Source of the DNA: a virus
Reading direction: 5' to 3' (one strand)
IMG/VR virus record: IMGVR_UViG_3300047299_000128
Coordinates: 1-64,000 of that record
Length of the DNA: 64,000 nucleotides
Positions 43,147-52,600 of this stretch are shown in pieces; the stretch's first letter is position 1; every line of letters starts with the position of its first letter. The notes below the pieces were generated by a model. The model made no database searches and was not told where the DNA came from. It was given only the letters and a program-made list of their open reading frames with translations. The position numbers were made by a program, and so were the translations under genes.

Positions 43147-44213
43147 CAAAACCCTTCGACGTTTCCAAATTTAGAAAAAGCATTACAAAAAGCATCGACG
43201 GCTTAAGTATCGGCTTTAACGATCCTACAGATTGGATCAGCACTGGCAACTATACACTAAACTATCTCATCAGCGGCGACTTTTTTAAAGGCGTTCCTAT
43301 GGGCAAGGTAACTGTATTTGCCGGTGAATCGGGTGCAGGTAAAAGTTATATCTGCTCAGGAAACCTAATCCGCCATGCGCAAGAGCAAGGCATTTATGTA
43401 GTATTAGTAGACAGTGAAAACGCATTAGATGAAGCATGGTTGCATGCACTAGGCGTTGATACAGACGAAAGCAAGTTGTTAAAACTTAACATGGCTATGA
43501 TCGATGATGTAGCCAAAACTATCACGCAGTTTGTAACAGATTACAAAGCAACTCCAGAAGACGAACGTCCAAAAGTGTTGTTTGTCATTGACTCTTTGGG
43601 TATGTTGTTAACTCCTACAGACGTTAATCAGTTTGAAGCAGGTGACTTGAAAGGTGACATGGGTCGTAAGCCAAAGGCATTGACAGCATTGGTTCGTAAC
43701 TGTGTAAACATGTTTGGTAATCTAAACATTGGTCTGGTTGCAACTAACCATACATACGCAAGCCAAGACATGTTTGATCCAGATGACAAGATTTCCGGCG
43801 GCCAAGGCTTTATCTATGCAAGTTCCATTGTTGTAGCTATGCGTAAGTTAAAGTTGAAATTAGACGAAGACGGTAATAAAACTACGACAGTTAACGGTAT
43901 CCGTGCCAGTTGTAAGATTATGAAAACTCGTTATGCTAAACCGTTTGAATCAGTGCATGTACAAATTCCATATTCGACAGGTATGAGTCCATACTCCGGA
44001 TTGTTTGACATGTTAGAAGAACGTGCATTACTCAAGCGAGAAGGCAACAGTTATCTTTATACAACTAAAGAAGGTGAAATTTTTAAAGCTATGCGTAAAG
44101 GCTGGACTAACGAATTGTTAGATAAAGTTATGGCAGACATTATGCTTAGAGATTTGACAGCGGGTGTAAATACAGCAGAAGTTGATAAGGAGGAGCCAGC
44201 AGATGCTGCATGA
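43143..44213 (+). CDS. uvsX: RecA-like recombinase UvsX
   Basis: A 356-residue RecA-family recombinase. Walker A is GESGAGKS (residues 61-68) and Walker B is VLFVIDSLG with Asp150. It forms filaments on ssDNA with gp32 and UvsY to drive strand exchange and recombination-dependent replication. Its length is close to T4 UvsX (391). It is followed by a small gene whose ribosome site lies within the uvsX end and, next, by uvsY. Confidence 0.9.
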   Translation: MTKPFDVSKFRKSITKSIDGLSIGFNDPTDWISTGNYTLNYLISGDFFKGVPMGKVTVFAGESGAGKSYICSGNLIRHAQEQGIYVVLVDSENALDEAWLHALGVDTDESKLLKLNMAMIDDVAKTITQFVTDYKATPEDERPKVLFVIDSLGMLLTPTDVNQFEAGDLKGDMGRKPKALTALVRNCVNMFGNLNIGLVATNHTYASQDMFDPDDKISGGQGFIYASSIVVAMRKLKLKLDEDGNKTTTVNGIRASCKIMKTRYAKPFESVHVQIPYSTGMSPYSGLFDMLEERALLKREGNSYLYTTKEGEIFKAMRKGWTNELLDKVMADIMLRDLTAGVNTAEVDKEEPADAA

Positions 44214-44469
44214 TGAAGAAGTTAATTTGATTGTTGACGTATGGACAAGTGTTAAGACATACATTGACAAAAAAGAGCGTTATGACGCCGCAAGCGCATT
44301 TTTGCGTAGCTTGGAAAATCACTATGACATGGATAGTGTAAGCGGCGAATTGCGCGGAAACGACAGTGTGCTAGATACAGTAATTAAAGACATTTATGGT
44401 GATGACGACTTGGAAAAAGACGACGACTATGAAGACGATAATTACGACTCAGATTACGACGACGAATGA
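44203..44469 (+). CDS. Small acidic-tailed protein between uvsX and uvsY
   Basis: An 88-residue protein with a Glu/Asp-rich C-terminus (residues 65-88 almost entirely acidic plus Tyr). The ATG at 44203 is favoured since AAGGAGG lies just upstream inside the uvsX end. The stop overlaps the uvsY start (ATGA). The function is unknown. The position suggests a recombination accessory role. Confidence 0.72.
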   Translation: MLHDEEVNLIVDVWTSVKTYIDKKERYDAASAFLRSLENHYDMDSVSGELRGNDSVLDTVIKDIYGDDDLEKDDDYEDDNYDSDYDDE

Positions 44470-44927
44470 GTAATTGGTATAGAAAGGTATCGGACGATGC
44501 TAGTACATTGCCCGATGCCATAACCTACTTTGAATCTGAATTAGCCGGTGCTAGGATGGAAACTAGCCTTAAGGGTAATTTAGAAACAAACTCCAGGCTC
44601 ATGCCGGGTATTGTCGAGCATAGGTTTAACCAATTACAGGAAGTTGAAGCCATCTTAGAATGGCTCAACATCCAACTTAGAAAAAAGCGTAGCGAAGTGT
44701 TTAAGAAGTTTATTGAAAACTACAACAGGGCATTAAGCAGTCGTGACGCCGAAAAATATGTAGACGGTGACGCAGAAGTTTATCAATGGCAATTATTGAT
44801 AAACGAGTTTGCTATGGTGCGTAATAAGTATTTGGGTTTAATGAAAGCAATTGACGTCAAGCAATGGCAAATAACCAATATTACTAAACTCCGTGTTGCG
44901 GGTATGGATGACACTACTTTGGGTTAA
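44466..44927 (+). CDS. uvsY: Recombination mediator UvsY
   Basis: A 153-residue, highly helical protein similar in length to T4 UvsY (137). The segment 'MPGIVEHRFNQLQEVEAILEWLN' and the following basic coiled coil match the family. UvsY hexamers load UvsX on gp32-covered ssDNA. It lies in the order 32-(BPSL0761)-uvsX-uvsY, with tight overlaps. The TTGACA of the next early promoter starts one base after its stop codon. Confidence 0.82.
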   Translation: MSNWYRKVSDDASTLPDAITYFESELAGARMETSLKGNLETNSRLMPGIVEHRFNQLQEVEAILEWLNIQLRKKRSEVFKKFIENYNRALSSRDAEKYVDGDAEVYQWQLLINEFAMVRNKYLGLMKAIDVKQWQITNITKLRVAGMDDTTLG

Positions 44928-44956
44928 TTGACACAAATTGGTTTTGGTTATATAAT
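44928..44956 (+). promoter_or_regulatory. Early promoter TTGACA-N17-TATAAT
   Basis: Perfect sigma70-type boxes at 44928-44933 and 44951-44956. The spacer begins CAAATTGG, as in the others of this set. It starts the run of small, separately promoted early genes. Confidence 0.85.
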
Positions 44957-45010
44957 ACAAGAACAGTAAATAATGTGCTTACTGAATAACAGACAGAGAA
45001 AGGAATTCAT

Positions 45011-45244
45011 ATGTCTAAATCAATTCTCCTTAGTGAAATTATTAACTATCTCCAGCGCCAAAAAAGCATGGGAAAAAAGATCGTTTATCGTACTATTGTT
45101 TACGCGGTTATGGAAGACCGGGTGGGTGCTAATGCAATTGGCACTGGTATTGCAATGACACGTAACGTAATGGATCTTGCCGCAAAAGCTACCGGCGGAA
45201 CTTACATTAGCGATGCAGGCCGAGCTCGAATAGTGTATAATTGA
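45011..45244 (+). CDS. Small early protein 1
   Basis: A 77-residue basic protein of unknown function with its own early promoter and AAAGGAA site. Its TGA stop lies inside the -35 box of the next promoter. It is the first of three consecutive small genes, each with the same promoter type; such clusters in T4 encode host-takeover proteins, which is the inference here. A small hairpin (AGTAA...TTACT) lies in its leader near 44966-44985. Confidence 0.7.
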   Translation: MSKSILLSEIINYLQRQKSMGKKIVYRTIVYAVMEDRVGANAIGTGIAMTRNVMDLAAKATGGTYISDAGRARIVYN

Positions 45245-45269
45245 CACAAATTGGTTTTGGCCTTATAAT
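45241..45269 (+). promoter_or_regulatory. Early promoter TTGACA-N17-TATAAT
   Basis: Boxes at 45241-45246 and 45264-45269, spacer start CAAATTGG. The upstream TGA stop is part of TTGACA. Confidence 0.85.
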
Positions 45270-45301
45270 ACATACATAGCGTAACAAAACAGGAGTTAGT
45301 A

Positions 45302-45538
45302 ATGATTAAGCGTTTTAAACAGTCGCAGAAATTTCGTGTTATTTCTGGCAATACTTGTTTTTATGCTACTGCTAAACAAATTCGCAATGGCATCGGCGAT
45401 ATGTCCGCGTTTAATTCTTCGTTGCAAAAATGTCTTGATGCACTAGAATTCCAGCGTTCCGGTGCAGATATTCTTGCATGCTCTACTGGACTTGCTGGAA
45501 ATTGGACTGGGATTGTTGTGCAGTTGGACATGGCTTAA
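45302..45538 (+). CDS. Small early protein 2
   Basis: A 78-residue protein with three Cys, unknown function. The leader holds an AGGAG site. It stands alone between two early promoters. It is probably a host-directed early protein. Confidence 0.68.
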   Translation: MIKRFKQSQKFRVISGNTCFYATAKQIRNGIGDMSAFNSSLQKCLDALEFQRSGADILACSTGLAGNWTGIVVQLDMA

Positions 45539-45539
45539 T

Positions 45540-45568
45540 TTGACACAAATTATAGCAGACGCTATAAT
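45540..45568 (+). promoter_or_regulatory. Early promoter TTGACA-N17-TATAAT
   Basis: Boxes at 45540-45545 and 45563-45568, spacer start CAAATT. It begins one base after the upstream TAA. Confidence 0.85.
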
Positions 45569-45575
45569 ACAAGAA

Positions 45576-45625
45576 TAGTAAGCAATGACGCTTACTTCCG
45601 GTGTAGGGCGGTAACCCTTCTTAAA
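45576..45625 (+). other. Structured leader of small early gene 3
   Basis: AGTAAGC pairs with GCTTACT in the first part of a 75-base leader, and a second small hairpin (GGG...CCC) follows before the AAAGGAC ribosome site. Such 5' hairpins on early T4 mRNAs often affect stability. Confidence 0.4.
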
Positions 45626-45643
45626 GTCTAGAAAGGACGTAAA

Positions 45644-45925
45644 ATGAGTATTAGTGTTAAACAGAAAAAAGACGGCATTCGTGCCCGCATTGCCGCACAT
45701 ATGGCGGTTAATCTTACTTTGCTTAAAGAAGAAGCAGATAAGTGGGATACAGAAATGTACGGAGATGTCGTAATCAACGGCAATACTAACAATGCCGTAA
45801 AAACGCATGTTTCGGAAATCTTCGAAGAATTCGAAATGTCCGGCGAATATATGCGAACCAGAATCCCCAGTCGTAAAGGAAATGGTCATAAACAACTCTT
45901 GCTAGTCAAGAAGTCAGCTAATTGA
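45644..45925 (+). CDS. Small early protein 3
   Basis: A 93-residue protein, unknown function. It starts MSISVKQKKDGIRARIAAHM and is helical in the first half. Its stop TGA overlaps the -35 of the promoter for the AAA+ gene. It is the third of the separately promoted small genes. Confidence 0.7.
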   Translation: MSISVKQKKDGIRARIAAHMAVNLTLLKEEADKWDTEMYGDVVINGNTNNAVKTHVSEIFEEFEMSGEYMRTRIPSRKGNGHKQLLLVKKSAN

Positions 45926-45950
45926 CACAAATTAGCCTTAGTGCTATAAT
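45922..45950 (+). promoter_or_regulatory. Early promoter TTGACA-N17-TATAAT
   Basis: Boxes at 45922-45927 and 45945-45950, spacer start CAAATT. It drives the AAA+ ATPase gene. Confidence 0.85.
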
Positions 45951-45981
45951 ACATTTTTAGTTAACAAAACAGGAGTTTTAC

Positions 45982-47052
45982 ATGGCTAATGTAACCGTTT
46001 TTGAAGGCGAGTATCGCGGCACTAAGGTTAAAAACGAAACCTTCCGTCTAGTTGCAGACGTTAAGTCGGGCGCCAAAGGCATGTTTGTCACAGTACAAGA
46101 CAACGGAATTTTGGGCTACAAAGGTAAGTCTGTCCGCGTTAAGATTAAATCCATGGAAGATATTACAGTGAGTGGGCAGTCCATTGCAGACATGTCGGAC
46201 AGCGAGCGTAAGGTTGCAAACGACTCTAATGTATTGAGCATTGTCAAACCTGCAGAGCCCGAAGTGTACACAGAAACAGACGAGCAAGCGATTGAGCGTA
46301 TTCGCGAACGTTTTGACATTCTCGAGGAAATGACAGAAGGCACTACAACGGGCGCAGTTCGTGCTATGATTGTTTCCGGTCCTCCTGGCGTTGGCAAATC
46401 TTTTGGTGTTGAGAAGAAGCTGGAAGAAGCCGCTTTGTTTGACAAAATGGCACAACGCCGTAGCCGTTTTGAAGTCGTTAAAGGTGCCATGTCGGCATTG
46501 GGTTTGTATGCCAAACTTTACAAATACAGCGACGAGAATAACGTGCTGGTGTTTGATGACTGCGACAGCATCTTGCTCGACGACTTGTCGCTCAACATTT
46601 TGAAAGCGGCCTTGGATAGTTCTAAAAAGCGTACTATCTCTTGGAACACCGACAGCCGTATGCTTAGCCAAGAAGGCATTCCTGATCGTTTTGACTTTAA
46701 AGGTTCTGTGATTTTTATCACCAACATTAAGTTCGAGCACGTTCGTTCTAAGAAGCTTAAAGATCACCTGGACGCATTGGAGTCGCGCTGTCACTATCTG
46801 GACTTGACAATGGACACTCAACGTGACAAGTTTCTCCGCATTAAACAGATTGTGCGTGATGGCATGTTGGACAGTTATGATTTTGAAGACACTGCCGCCC
46901 AGGAGATTGTAGACTTTATGTGGGAACAGCGTAGTCGCTTGCGTGAGCTGAGCCTGCGTACTGTTCTTAAAATTGCAGACTTGCGCAAAATGAGCGCAGG
47001 CAATTGGAAACGCCTTGCAGAAACAACTATCCTCAAGCGAGCAGAAGCCTAA
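45982..47052 (+). CDS. AAA+ ATPase of unknown role
   Basis: A 356-residue protein. Residues 1-95 look like a separate N-terminal domain. The AAA+ core has Walker A GPPGVGKS (133-140), Walker B VLVFDDCDSI (Asp192-Asp193) and a later 'SVIFITNI' sensor. It resembles MoxR-like/ AAA ATPases seen in T4-like marine phages. It may remodel a host or phage complex early in infection, since it has its own early promoter and an AGGAG site. The partner is unknown. Confidence 0.8.
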   Translation: MANVTVFEGEYRGTKVKNETFRLVADVKSGAKGMFVTVQDNGILGYKGKSVRVKIKSMEDITVSGQSIADMSDSERKVANDSNVLSIVKPAEPEVYTETDEQAIERIRERFDILEEMTEGTTTGAVRAMIVSGPPGVGKSFGVEKKLEEAALFDKMAQRRSRFEVVKGAMSALGLYAKLYKYSDENNVLVFDDCDSILLDDLSLNILKAALDSSKKRTISWNTDSRMLSQEGIPDRFDFKGSVIFITNIKFEHVRSKKLKDHLDALESRCHYLDLTMDTQRDKFLRIKQIVRDGMLDSYDFEDTAAQEIVDFMWEQRSRLRELSLRTVLKIADLRKMSAGNWKRLAETTILKRAEA

Positions 47053-47091
47053 TTGGCTTTAATTGGTATATACTAAACAAAAGGATTTATT

Positions 47092-49188
47092 ATGAATTAT
47101 AAACTTTCCGCAGTAGCCGTTGCCGTAGCAGTATTTTCCGGTAGTGTGCAAGCACAGTATTTTGGCAATCGCGAAACTCAGGCACAGCAACAATACCTAA
47201 ATGCTATCGGTGCCCCGCAGGCCTGGGCACGTGGCATTACAGGTAAAGGTGTTACGATTGCAATCATTGATAACGGCTTTGATCCAACACACTCTGATAT
47301 TGAAAAGAACGTGATTGGTACTGTTAACCTTTCTGCACTTAGAACAGTGCCGGGTTTGCACGGAACACAAATGGCGTCGATTGCAGCTGGTCGGTTGGAC
47401 AAGTATGGCACAGTTGGCGTGGCACCAGAAGCTAGTTTGTTGCTAGCTCAAGTGACTAGTAGCATTAGCAGTGCTAATGGCACCGCAGGTGCAGGCATCA
47501 ATATGGATGTTGTTCTCAAAAGCATGACATGGGCAGAAGCCAACGGCGCAAGTGTTATTAACTTGAGCTTGGGTTCTAACTACGATTCGACATTTAAAGC
47601 AAAGACGGTTGAACTCACACCTGGTTCGGGTGTATACCGTGCTTATTCTGCTTATGGTAATACCAAAACAGGTACGCTGGCCGCATTGTACGGCACTACT
47701 TACCAATCGGTAACTAACTTTGTCAATACAACCAAAAAGTCGGTTATCGTAGCTGCCGCAGGCAACTCGGCTAGTGCATATGCTCAATTCCCTGGCGCAT
47801 TTGCAACTCAAACAGACGCCGCCGGCAATTTGCTACTTGGTGGTCGTGTGCTGATTGTAGGTAATGCCGCATCCGACGGTAAAGGCGGATGGACGATGAA
47901 CGCACAAAGTAGCCGAGCAGGCAGTTTGTGTTCTAATATTGTAGGCAATACTTGCCAAGACAAATACTATGTAAAAGACTTTTATGTAGTTGCACCTGGT
48001 ACAGGTATTTGGGGAGCAGTCCCGGACGCCGCACGTAATGCACGAGGTATCGCAGAAGGCGGCACAGATGGTATCGGTGGAACATCCGGTACTAGCCCAG
48101 CAGCCGCAATGGTTTCGGGTGGCGTTGCACTGATTAAACAAGCGTGGCCGCAACTTACAGCCGCACAAGTCGTTCACTTGGTCAAGACTACGGCTACTGA
48201 TATGGGAGCACCCGGTGTTGATGCAGTGTACGGTTATGGTATGGTAAACTTTGACAAGGCAACACAACCTCAAGGCCTGTTGAAGATTGCTAACTTTAAA
48301 GGTTACGGACTTTCTACTGCCCAAGCAGTTACTACAACTGGTTTGGCTACTAGCGGTGCCGCAAGCCTTAAAACAAGTAGTGTGCTTAAAAACGTGCAAG
48401 GCTTGGACAGTTACAACCGCAACTATGCAATGGACATGACTCGTGCGACTGTAGCAAATCCTGTTATGACATATCGTGCTAGTAGCAGTTACTTGGCAAT
48501 GAGCCCGCAAGGCTATCACGAAGTTGCAGTACCTGTAAATCAAAATTACAGTTTTAAACTAATGCAAAGTCAAGCAGGTAACGCTACAGAAGTTACTTAC
48601 CATCAACGTGATACTAGCTACAGTTTCCAATTTGGTAGCATGCAAGAAAAGTCAGGCTTCTTGGGCACGTATGGCGCTGGAATGATGGCACTAGGCGACA
48701 GTGCTACTAGCTATATGCAACTTGGTACTGAACATAAGTTTGGAGACTTTACAGCATTTGGCGCATATGGTATGGGTGTAACGAATGCAGGAAGTGTGGC
48801 AGACAGCATGGTGCAATTAAACAGTCGTATTGTTAGCCAAACATGGCGCTTGGGTGTTGCTAAGAGTAATGTGTTCCAAAACAAAGACTCGGTTAGTGTA
48901 AGTTTGGTTAGCCCGGTAAGTGTACGTCGAGGTACTGCGACAGTGACAGCGGTAACTGATTATGAATTTACCCAAACAGATGACGGCGCAGATGCTCGCA
49001 GTATTGTTAGCACCGAAACAGTTAGTTTGGTTCCAACTACTCGTCCGCTGGACTTGGTGCTTGGTTATACTGTGGTAGGCAAGGGTTATGATCGAGTTAG
49101 CCTGAACGTAGCACGCCAATTTAATGTAGGCGGAGTTGCTGGTAGCACATCTAGCAGTGTAGGCGTAATGGCAGTTAAATCATTCTAA
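47092..49188 (+). CDS. Secreted subtilisin-like (S8) protease with autotransporter-like C-terminus
   Basis: A 698-residue protein with a signal peptide (residues 1-22, cut after VQA). The S8 triad is complete: Asp60 (IAIIDNGFD), His90 (GLHGTQMA) and Ser332 (GTSGTSP), with oxyanion Asn225 (AAAGNS). Residues about 400-698 are beta-rich with alternating pattern and end in Phe, the hallmark of an outer-membrane barrel, so it may be an autotransporter like those of Proteobacteria. It would act on the host envelope or outside the cell. It is very unusual for a T4-like phage and looks host-derived. Confidence 0.85.
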   Translation: MNYKLSAVAVAVAVFSGSVQAQYFGNRETQAQQQYLNAIGAPQAWARGITGKGVTIAIIDNGFDPTHSDIEKNVIGTVNLSALRTVPGLHGTQMASIAAGRLDKYGTVGVAPEASLLLAQVTSSISSANGTAGAGINMDVVLKSMTWAEANGASVINLSLGSNYDSTFKAKTVELTPGSGVYRAYSAYGNTKTGTLAALYGTTYQSVTNFVNTTKKSVIVAAAGNSASAYAQFPGAFATQTDAAGNLLLGGRVLIVGNAASDGKGGWTMNAQSSRAGSLCSNIVGNTCQDKYYVKDFYVVAPGTGIWGAVPDAARNARGIAEGGTDGIGGTSGTSPAAAMVSGGVALIKQAWPQLTAAQVVHLVKTTATDMGAPGVDAVYGYGMVNFDKATQPQGLLKIANFKGYGLSTAQAVTTTGLATSGAASLKTSSVLKNVQGLDSYNRNYAMDMTRATVANPVMTYRASSSYLAMSPQGYHEVAVPVNQNYSFKLMQSQAGNATEVTYHQRDTSYSFQFGSMQEKSGFLGTYGAGMMALGDSATSYMQLGTEHKFGDFTAFGAYGMGVTNAGSVADSMVQLNSRIVSQTWRLGVAKSNVFQNKDSVSVSLVSPVSVRRGTATVTAVTDYEFTQTDDGADARSIVSTETVSLVPTTRPLDLVLGYTVVGKGYDRVSLNVARQFNVGGVAGSTSSSVGVMAVKSF

Positions 49189-49398
49189 ATGGAACTAGAC
49201 CTACACGGAGTTAGGCACTATGAGGTAGACAGGGTTGTAGAAAACTTTGTCTACCTTAACCAATCTAGTGTGCCATTATCTATTATTTGCGGTAATAGCC
49301 TGCGTATGATGCAGTTAGCCAAAGAAACTTTAGATCGAATAGGCTGTGAATACTACGAACCGAGATTTGGTGTGATCTGCATAATTCGATTAAATTGA
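49189..49398 (+). CDS. Small Smr-domain-like protein
   Basis: A 69-residue protein beginning MELDLHGVRHYEVDRVVENF, the LDLHG signature of Smr domains (MutS2 C-terminal nuclease-like), followed by 'PLSIICGNSLRMMQL'. Similar short Smr proteins occur in marine T4-likes. It may act as a small nuclease. The start codon directly follows the protease stop; its own stop TGA lies inside the next -35 box. Confidence 0.75.
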   Translation: MELDLHGVRHYEVDRVVENFVYLNQSSVPLSIICGNSLRMMQLAKETLDRIGCEYYEPRFGVICIIRLN

Positions 49399-49423
49399 CA
49401 CAAATTGGTTATTATTGTATAAT
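49395..49423 (+). promoter_or_regulatory. Early promoter TTGACA-N17-TATAAT, predicted leaderless
   Basis: Boxes at 49395-49400 and 49418-49423, spacer start CAAATTGG. The next ATG (49430) lies seven bases after the -10 box with no Shine-Dalgarno. Confidence 0.82.
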
Positions 49424-49429
49424 ACTTGT

Positions 49430-49609
49430 ATGATGAATAAAGAACCCGTGGAACTATTCTGTACCGAAGACGATGATGGGCTTTGGCTTGTCTGGTTCCC
49501 GCATCCTCTTGGCGGTATGAATGTGCTAGAAACTTTTAACAACGAAACCGAAGCTCGTGCATTTTGGCAAGAGCAATTGGATTCGGCAGATTTTGGAGAT
49601 AAAGAATGA
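49430..49609 (+). CDS. Small acidic protein ahead of the nuclease-helicase-methylase gene
   Basis: A 59-residue protein (MMNKEPVELFCTEDDDG...) rich in Trp and Phe, with unknown function. The early promoter places the transcript start at the ATG. Its stop overlaps the start of the large fusion gene (ATGA), so translation is coupled and it may be a partner or regulator of that enzyme. An upstream TTG could extend it by five residues but overlaps the -10 box. Confidence 0.65.
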   Translation: MMNKEPVELFCTEDDDGLWLVWFPHPLGGMNVLETFNNETEARAFWQEQLDSADFGDKE

Positions 49610-52600
49610 GTTATGTTAAAAGTCCAGTAGAACTTGGCCTTAAGACAAATTGCCAAGGCATCTACATCGAAACTAATAGTCCTAGAATCGAAGGTCTGCT
49701 AGGTACAGGTTATCTAGAATTTGGTATTGGTGACACTCGTGAAGATGCACAATACAGTACCATTGCAAGCCGAATGAAGGGTCACGAAAGCTCTAAAAAT
49801 CTGGGCTGGCAACATTATCTCTTAGATTCTATCCCAACGCCTGGATATCGAGATTATGCATTGCATAAAGAAGTTCGGCAATCATTTGCGGCACAACATA
49901 AGGACCCAATTACCGGTAAGCGAAACGAAGTTTTTCGTGTAGCGGTAGAAGAGATGTTGGTCCAACAATTTGTTAAGTCTAAGGATTTTGAACCTATCCG
50001 TATTTGGTTGACTGAAAAAGTTCGTAAGTGTGCGGCCAAACTGAATCCCAATCATGAGAAACAGGCAGTGACTAAGCGTGATATTCAGATTCTTGTTATT
50101 AAGAAAATCTTGTCTACTCTGCGACAAAAGGGTCTAGTCACTAACTTCGTTTGCGAACTTGCCGCTCGTATCGGTAAGACTATTTTGTTCTTATCTCTTG
50201 CAAAAGAAATGCGAGAAGAATTCGGTCATGAAGCCATGTTTGTTATGGCCTATGGCGTTGGCTTGAGCGTTAAAACATCTTACAAAGACGAATGTGCAAA
50301 ATACAGCGACTTTGACATGATGCAGTTTATCGATGCCGCTGATAATGATGCCGAAAGTCAATATAAGCAAGCTATTGCAAAAGGCAAAATGCCTGTAGTG
50401 TTTATCAGCCTTAATCCCGACGCAGAAGAAAAATATGAATGGATTAATCAACTAGCAGGTACCTATATTGCCCTGCTAGAAGAAACCGACTTTGGCACTC
50501 ATACAGATAGTCAAGTAGAAAAAGTTGATTACATTTTAGAAAACAAAACAGCTACTCGTATCAATGCTAGTGGCACTAATATTGGTCGACTGGCTAAGGC
50601 GTTTGGCGAGAATGCCATTGATGAGATTATTAGCGTTCCCTACTGTATGGTAGAACAAGATCCAAGCATTCCTAATGTAGTAGTGCGCCGATTCTACAAT
50701 ATGTTGTTTAATAGTCGTATCAATAAACTACTAGAAGACTTTGACAAGGATCTGTTGCCTAACATTACAAAGATCTTGTCTAAGCCTTTGAGTCAGCAAA
50801 AGTTTATTAGTGCATTGTTCCAAGATATCTTTGGGTATCAACCTATCTACGGATTTAATATCAGTGACTGTGCTGGTGAAGAAATTAAACACTCAATGTT
50901 GTTTGTTAATATCTCTAAGCAAGCAATGGATCAACTTGCAGAAGTCATTGAAAAGGCATGCCCTGAGCATAAGGTTCTAATCCTCAACAGCTACTATACT
51001 GACAACAAAGAAGCCGAAGGTGATACCAAAGAAGAACTAGTTCGCCTACAAAACAGATATTATGAAGACCGTGACAAACTGCTAGTGATCACTAACATGA
51101 TGGGCACTCGCAGTTATAGCATTCCGGAGATTCAAGCATGTTTGTTTATGCAAGAAGGCGGAGATGTCTATCCTTACATGCAGAAGTATAGTCGTTGCCT
51201 TACACCCGGTTATGGTAAAAAGTTTGGTCACATCTTTGACTTTGCGTTTGATCAGAGCAAGACTCGTAATACTGTAATGAGTGTTGCAGTAGAAGCGGCA
51301 TTATTGATTCGTCAAAAAGGTAAAACTTATCCCGACGCAGTTCGCGAAGTGTTGAATAGTGTCAACATTAAGGATATGGTTTCTGGCAACTGGATCGATG
51401 CTGACGAAGTTATCAAGCAGTTCGAAGACAACAATAAGTTGTTGGAGATTGCAAACGCACATACACGGATTACCATCGAAGATCTTACTTCTGAAGAGAT
51501 TGAAGCATTTGGAGAGTTGGCTAAACGCTCTTCTGGAAGTAAGGCAGAAAAGTCTAAGATTGATAAAGTTGTTGCTACTGGTAAGACTTTTGATTCTGGT
51601 AATACTGCCTCTGGTAGACCAAAAAAAAATCCTCTTAAAGCAATCGTAGAAAAAGCCATTCGCATGATTAACGGAAGTGCTACCACTGTGCTAGCCTTAA
51701 GCAATTATCAAGGAGAAAGTTTCCTTGAGTGTGTAGATATCATCGATGCTAGTGCAGAAATGAGCCGTGAGTTTGCAGAACTATATGGCGTATATCCCGA
51801 TACAATTAAGCGGCTTGCAAATCGCCTAGAGATTTCTACGCTAGACATGATTGTTAGGATGAGTAAATATAACAACAAACAGAAGCACATCGAGAACAAT
51901 GCACTGGCTATTCTTAAAGATGATCCAAAACTTTGGTTTGATATCTTTGGTAATCGAGAACTAAAGCGTTTTATTAAGAGTAAACATTGCAAACGGATTC
52001 TTGTAGTAGCAGGCGGCCATGGTTCCGAGATCGATGTTCTTGTGGACATGTTTGGTGTTGAAATTGTAGACAAGATTGTGTATAATGACAAATACAGTTT
52101 TCTCTGTAATCAGATTAAACGCAAGTATCCTACTATTGAAGTAGTTAAAGGAGACTTTACAGAATTGGAGTTTAGTATGAAATTTGATGTAGTAGTAGGG
52201 AATCCTCCTTATCAGGATTCTAATAATGATAAGAGAATGTTATGGAATCAAATTCTAGACAAAGCGACCGAAGTTACTAACAACAATGGTTATATTGCGA
52301 TGGTCACACCAACAACCTGGCTTACTGCAAAAACAAATATCCACAATAGTTATAAAATGTTTGAAGAAAAGCAAGTAGAGCGAGCAGTCATTTTTGATAA
52401 AAATGACAAACCGTTTGATGAAGGAACCAGCGTTTCTTATACCATTACTAAAAACATAAAACGAACAGCTCTTACTCCATTGTATTTTGCACAATACTCT
52501 GCGGGAGTAGAAAATCATGTTGCAGATATTGATATCTCTAAAGATAAAATTTGGCCAGGCCAACTTACACCTGTGAATATTGCTATACACAATAAACTTC

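Noticed and set aside
46048-46821. Long minus-strand ORF opposite the AAA+ ATPase
   Set aside because: It is a shadow of a clear ATPase gene with Walker motifs; its own translation is Cys/His/Arg-rich and without domain sense.
47833-48543. Minus-strand ORF of 236 codons opposite the protease
   Set aside because: Shadow of the S8 gene: the plus frame has signal peptide and triad, the minus frame has no ribosome site or motif.
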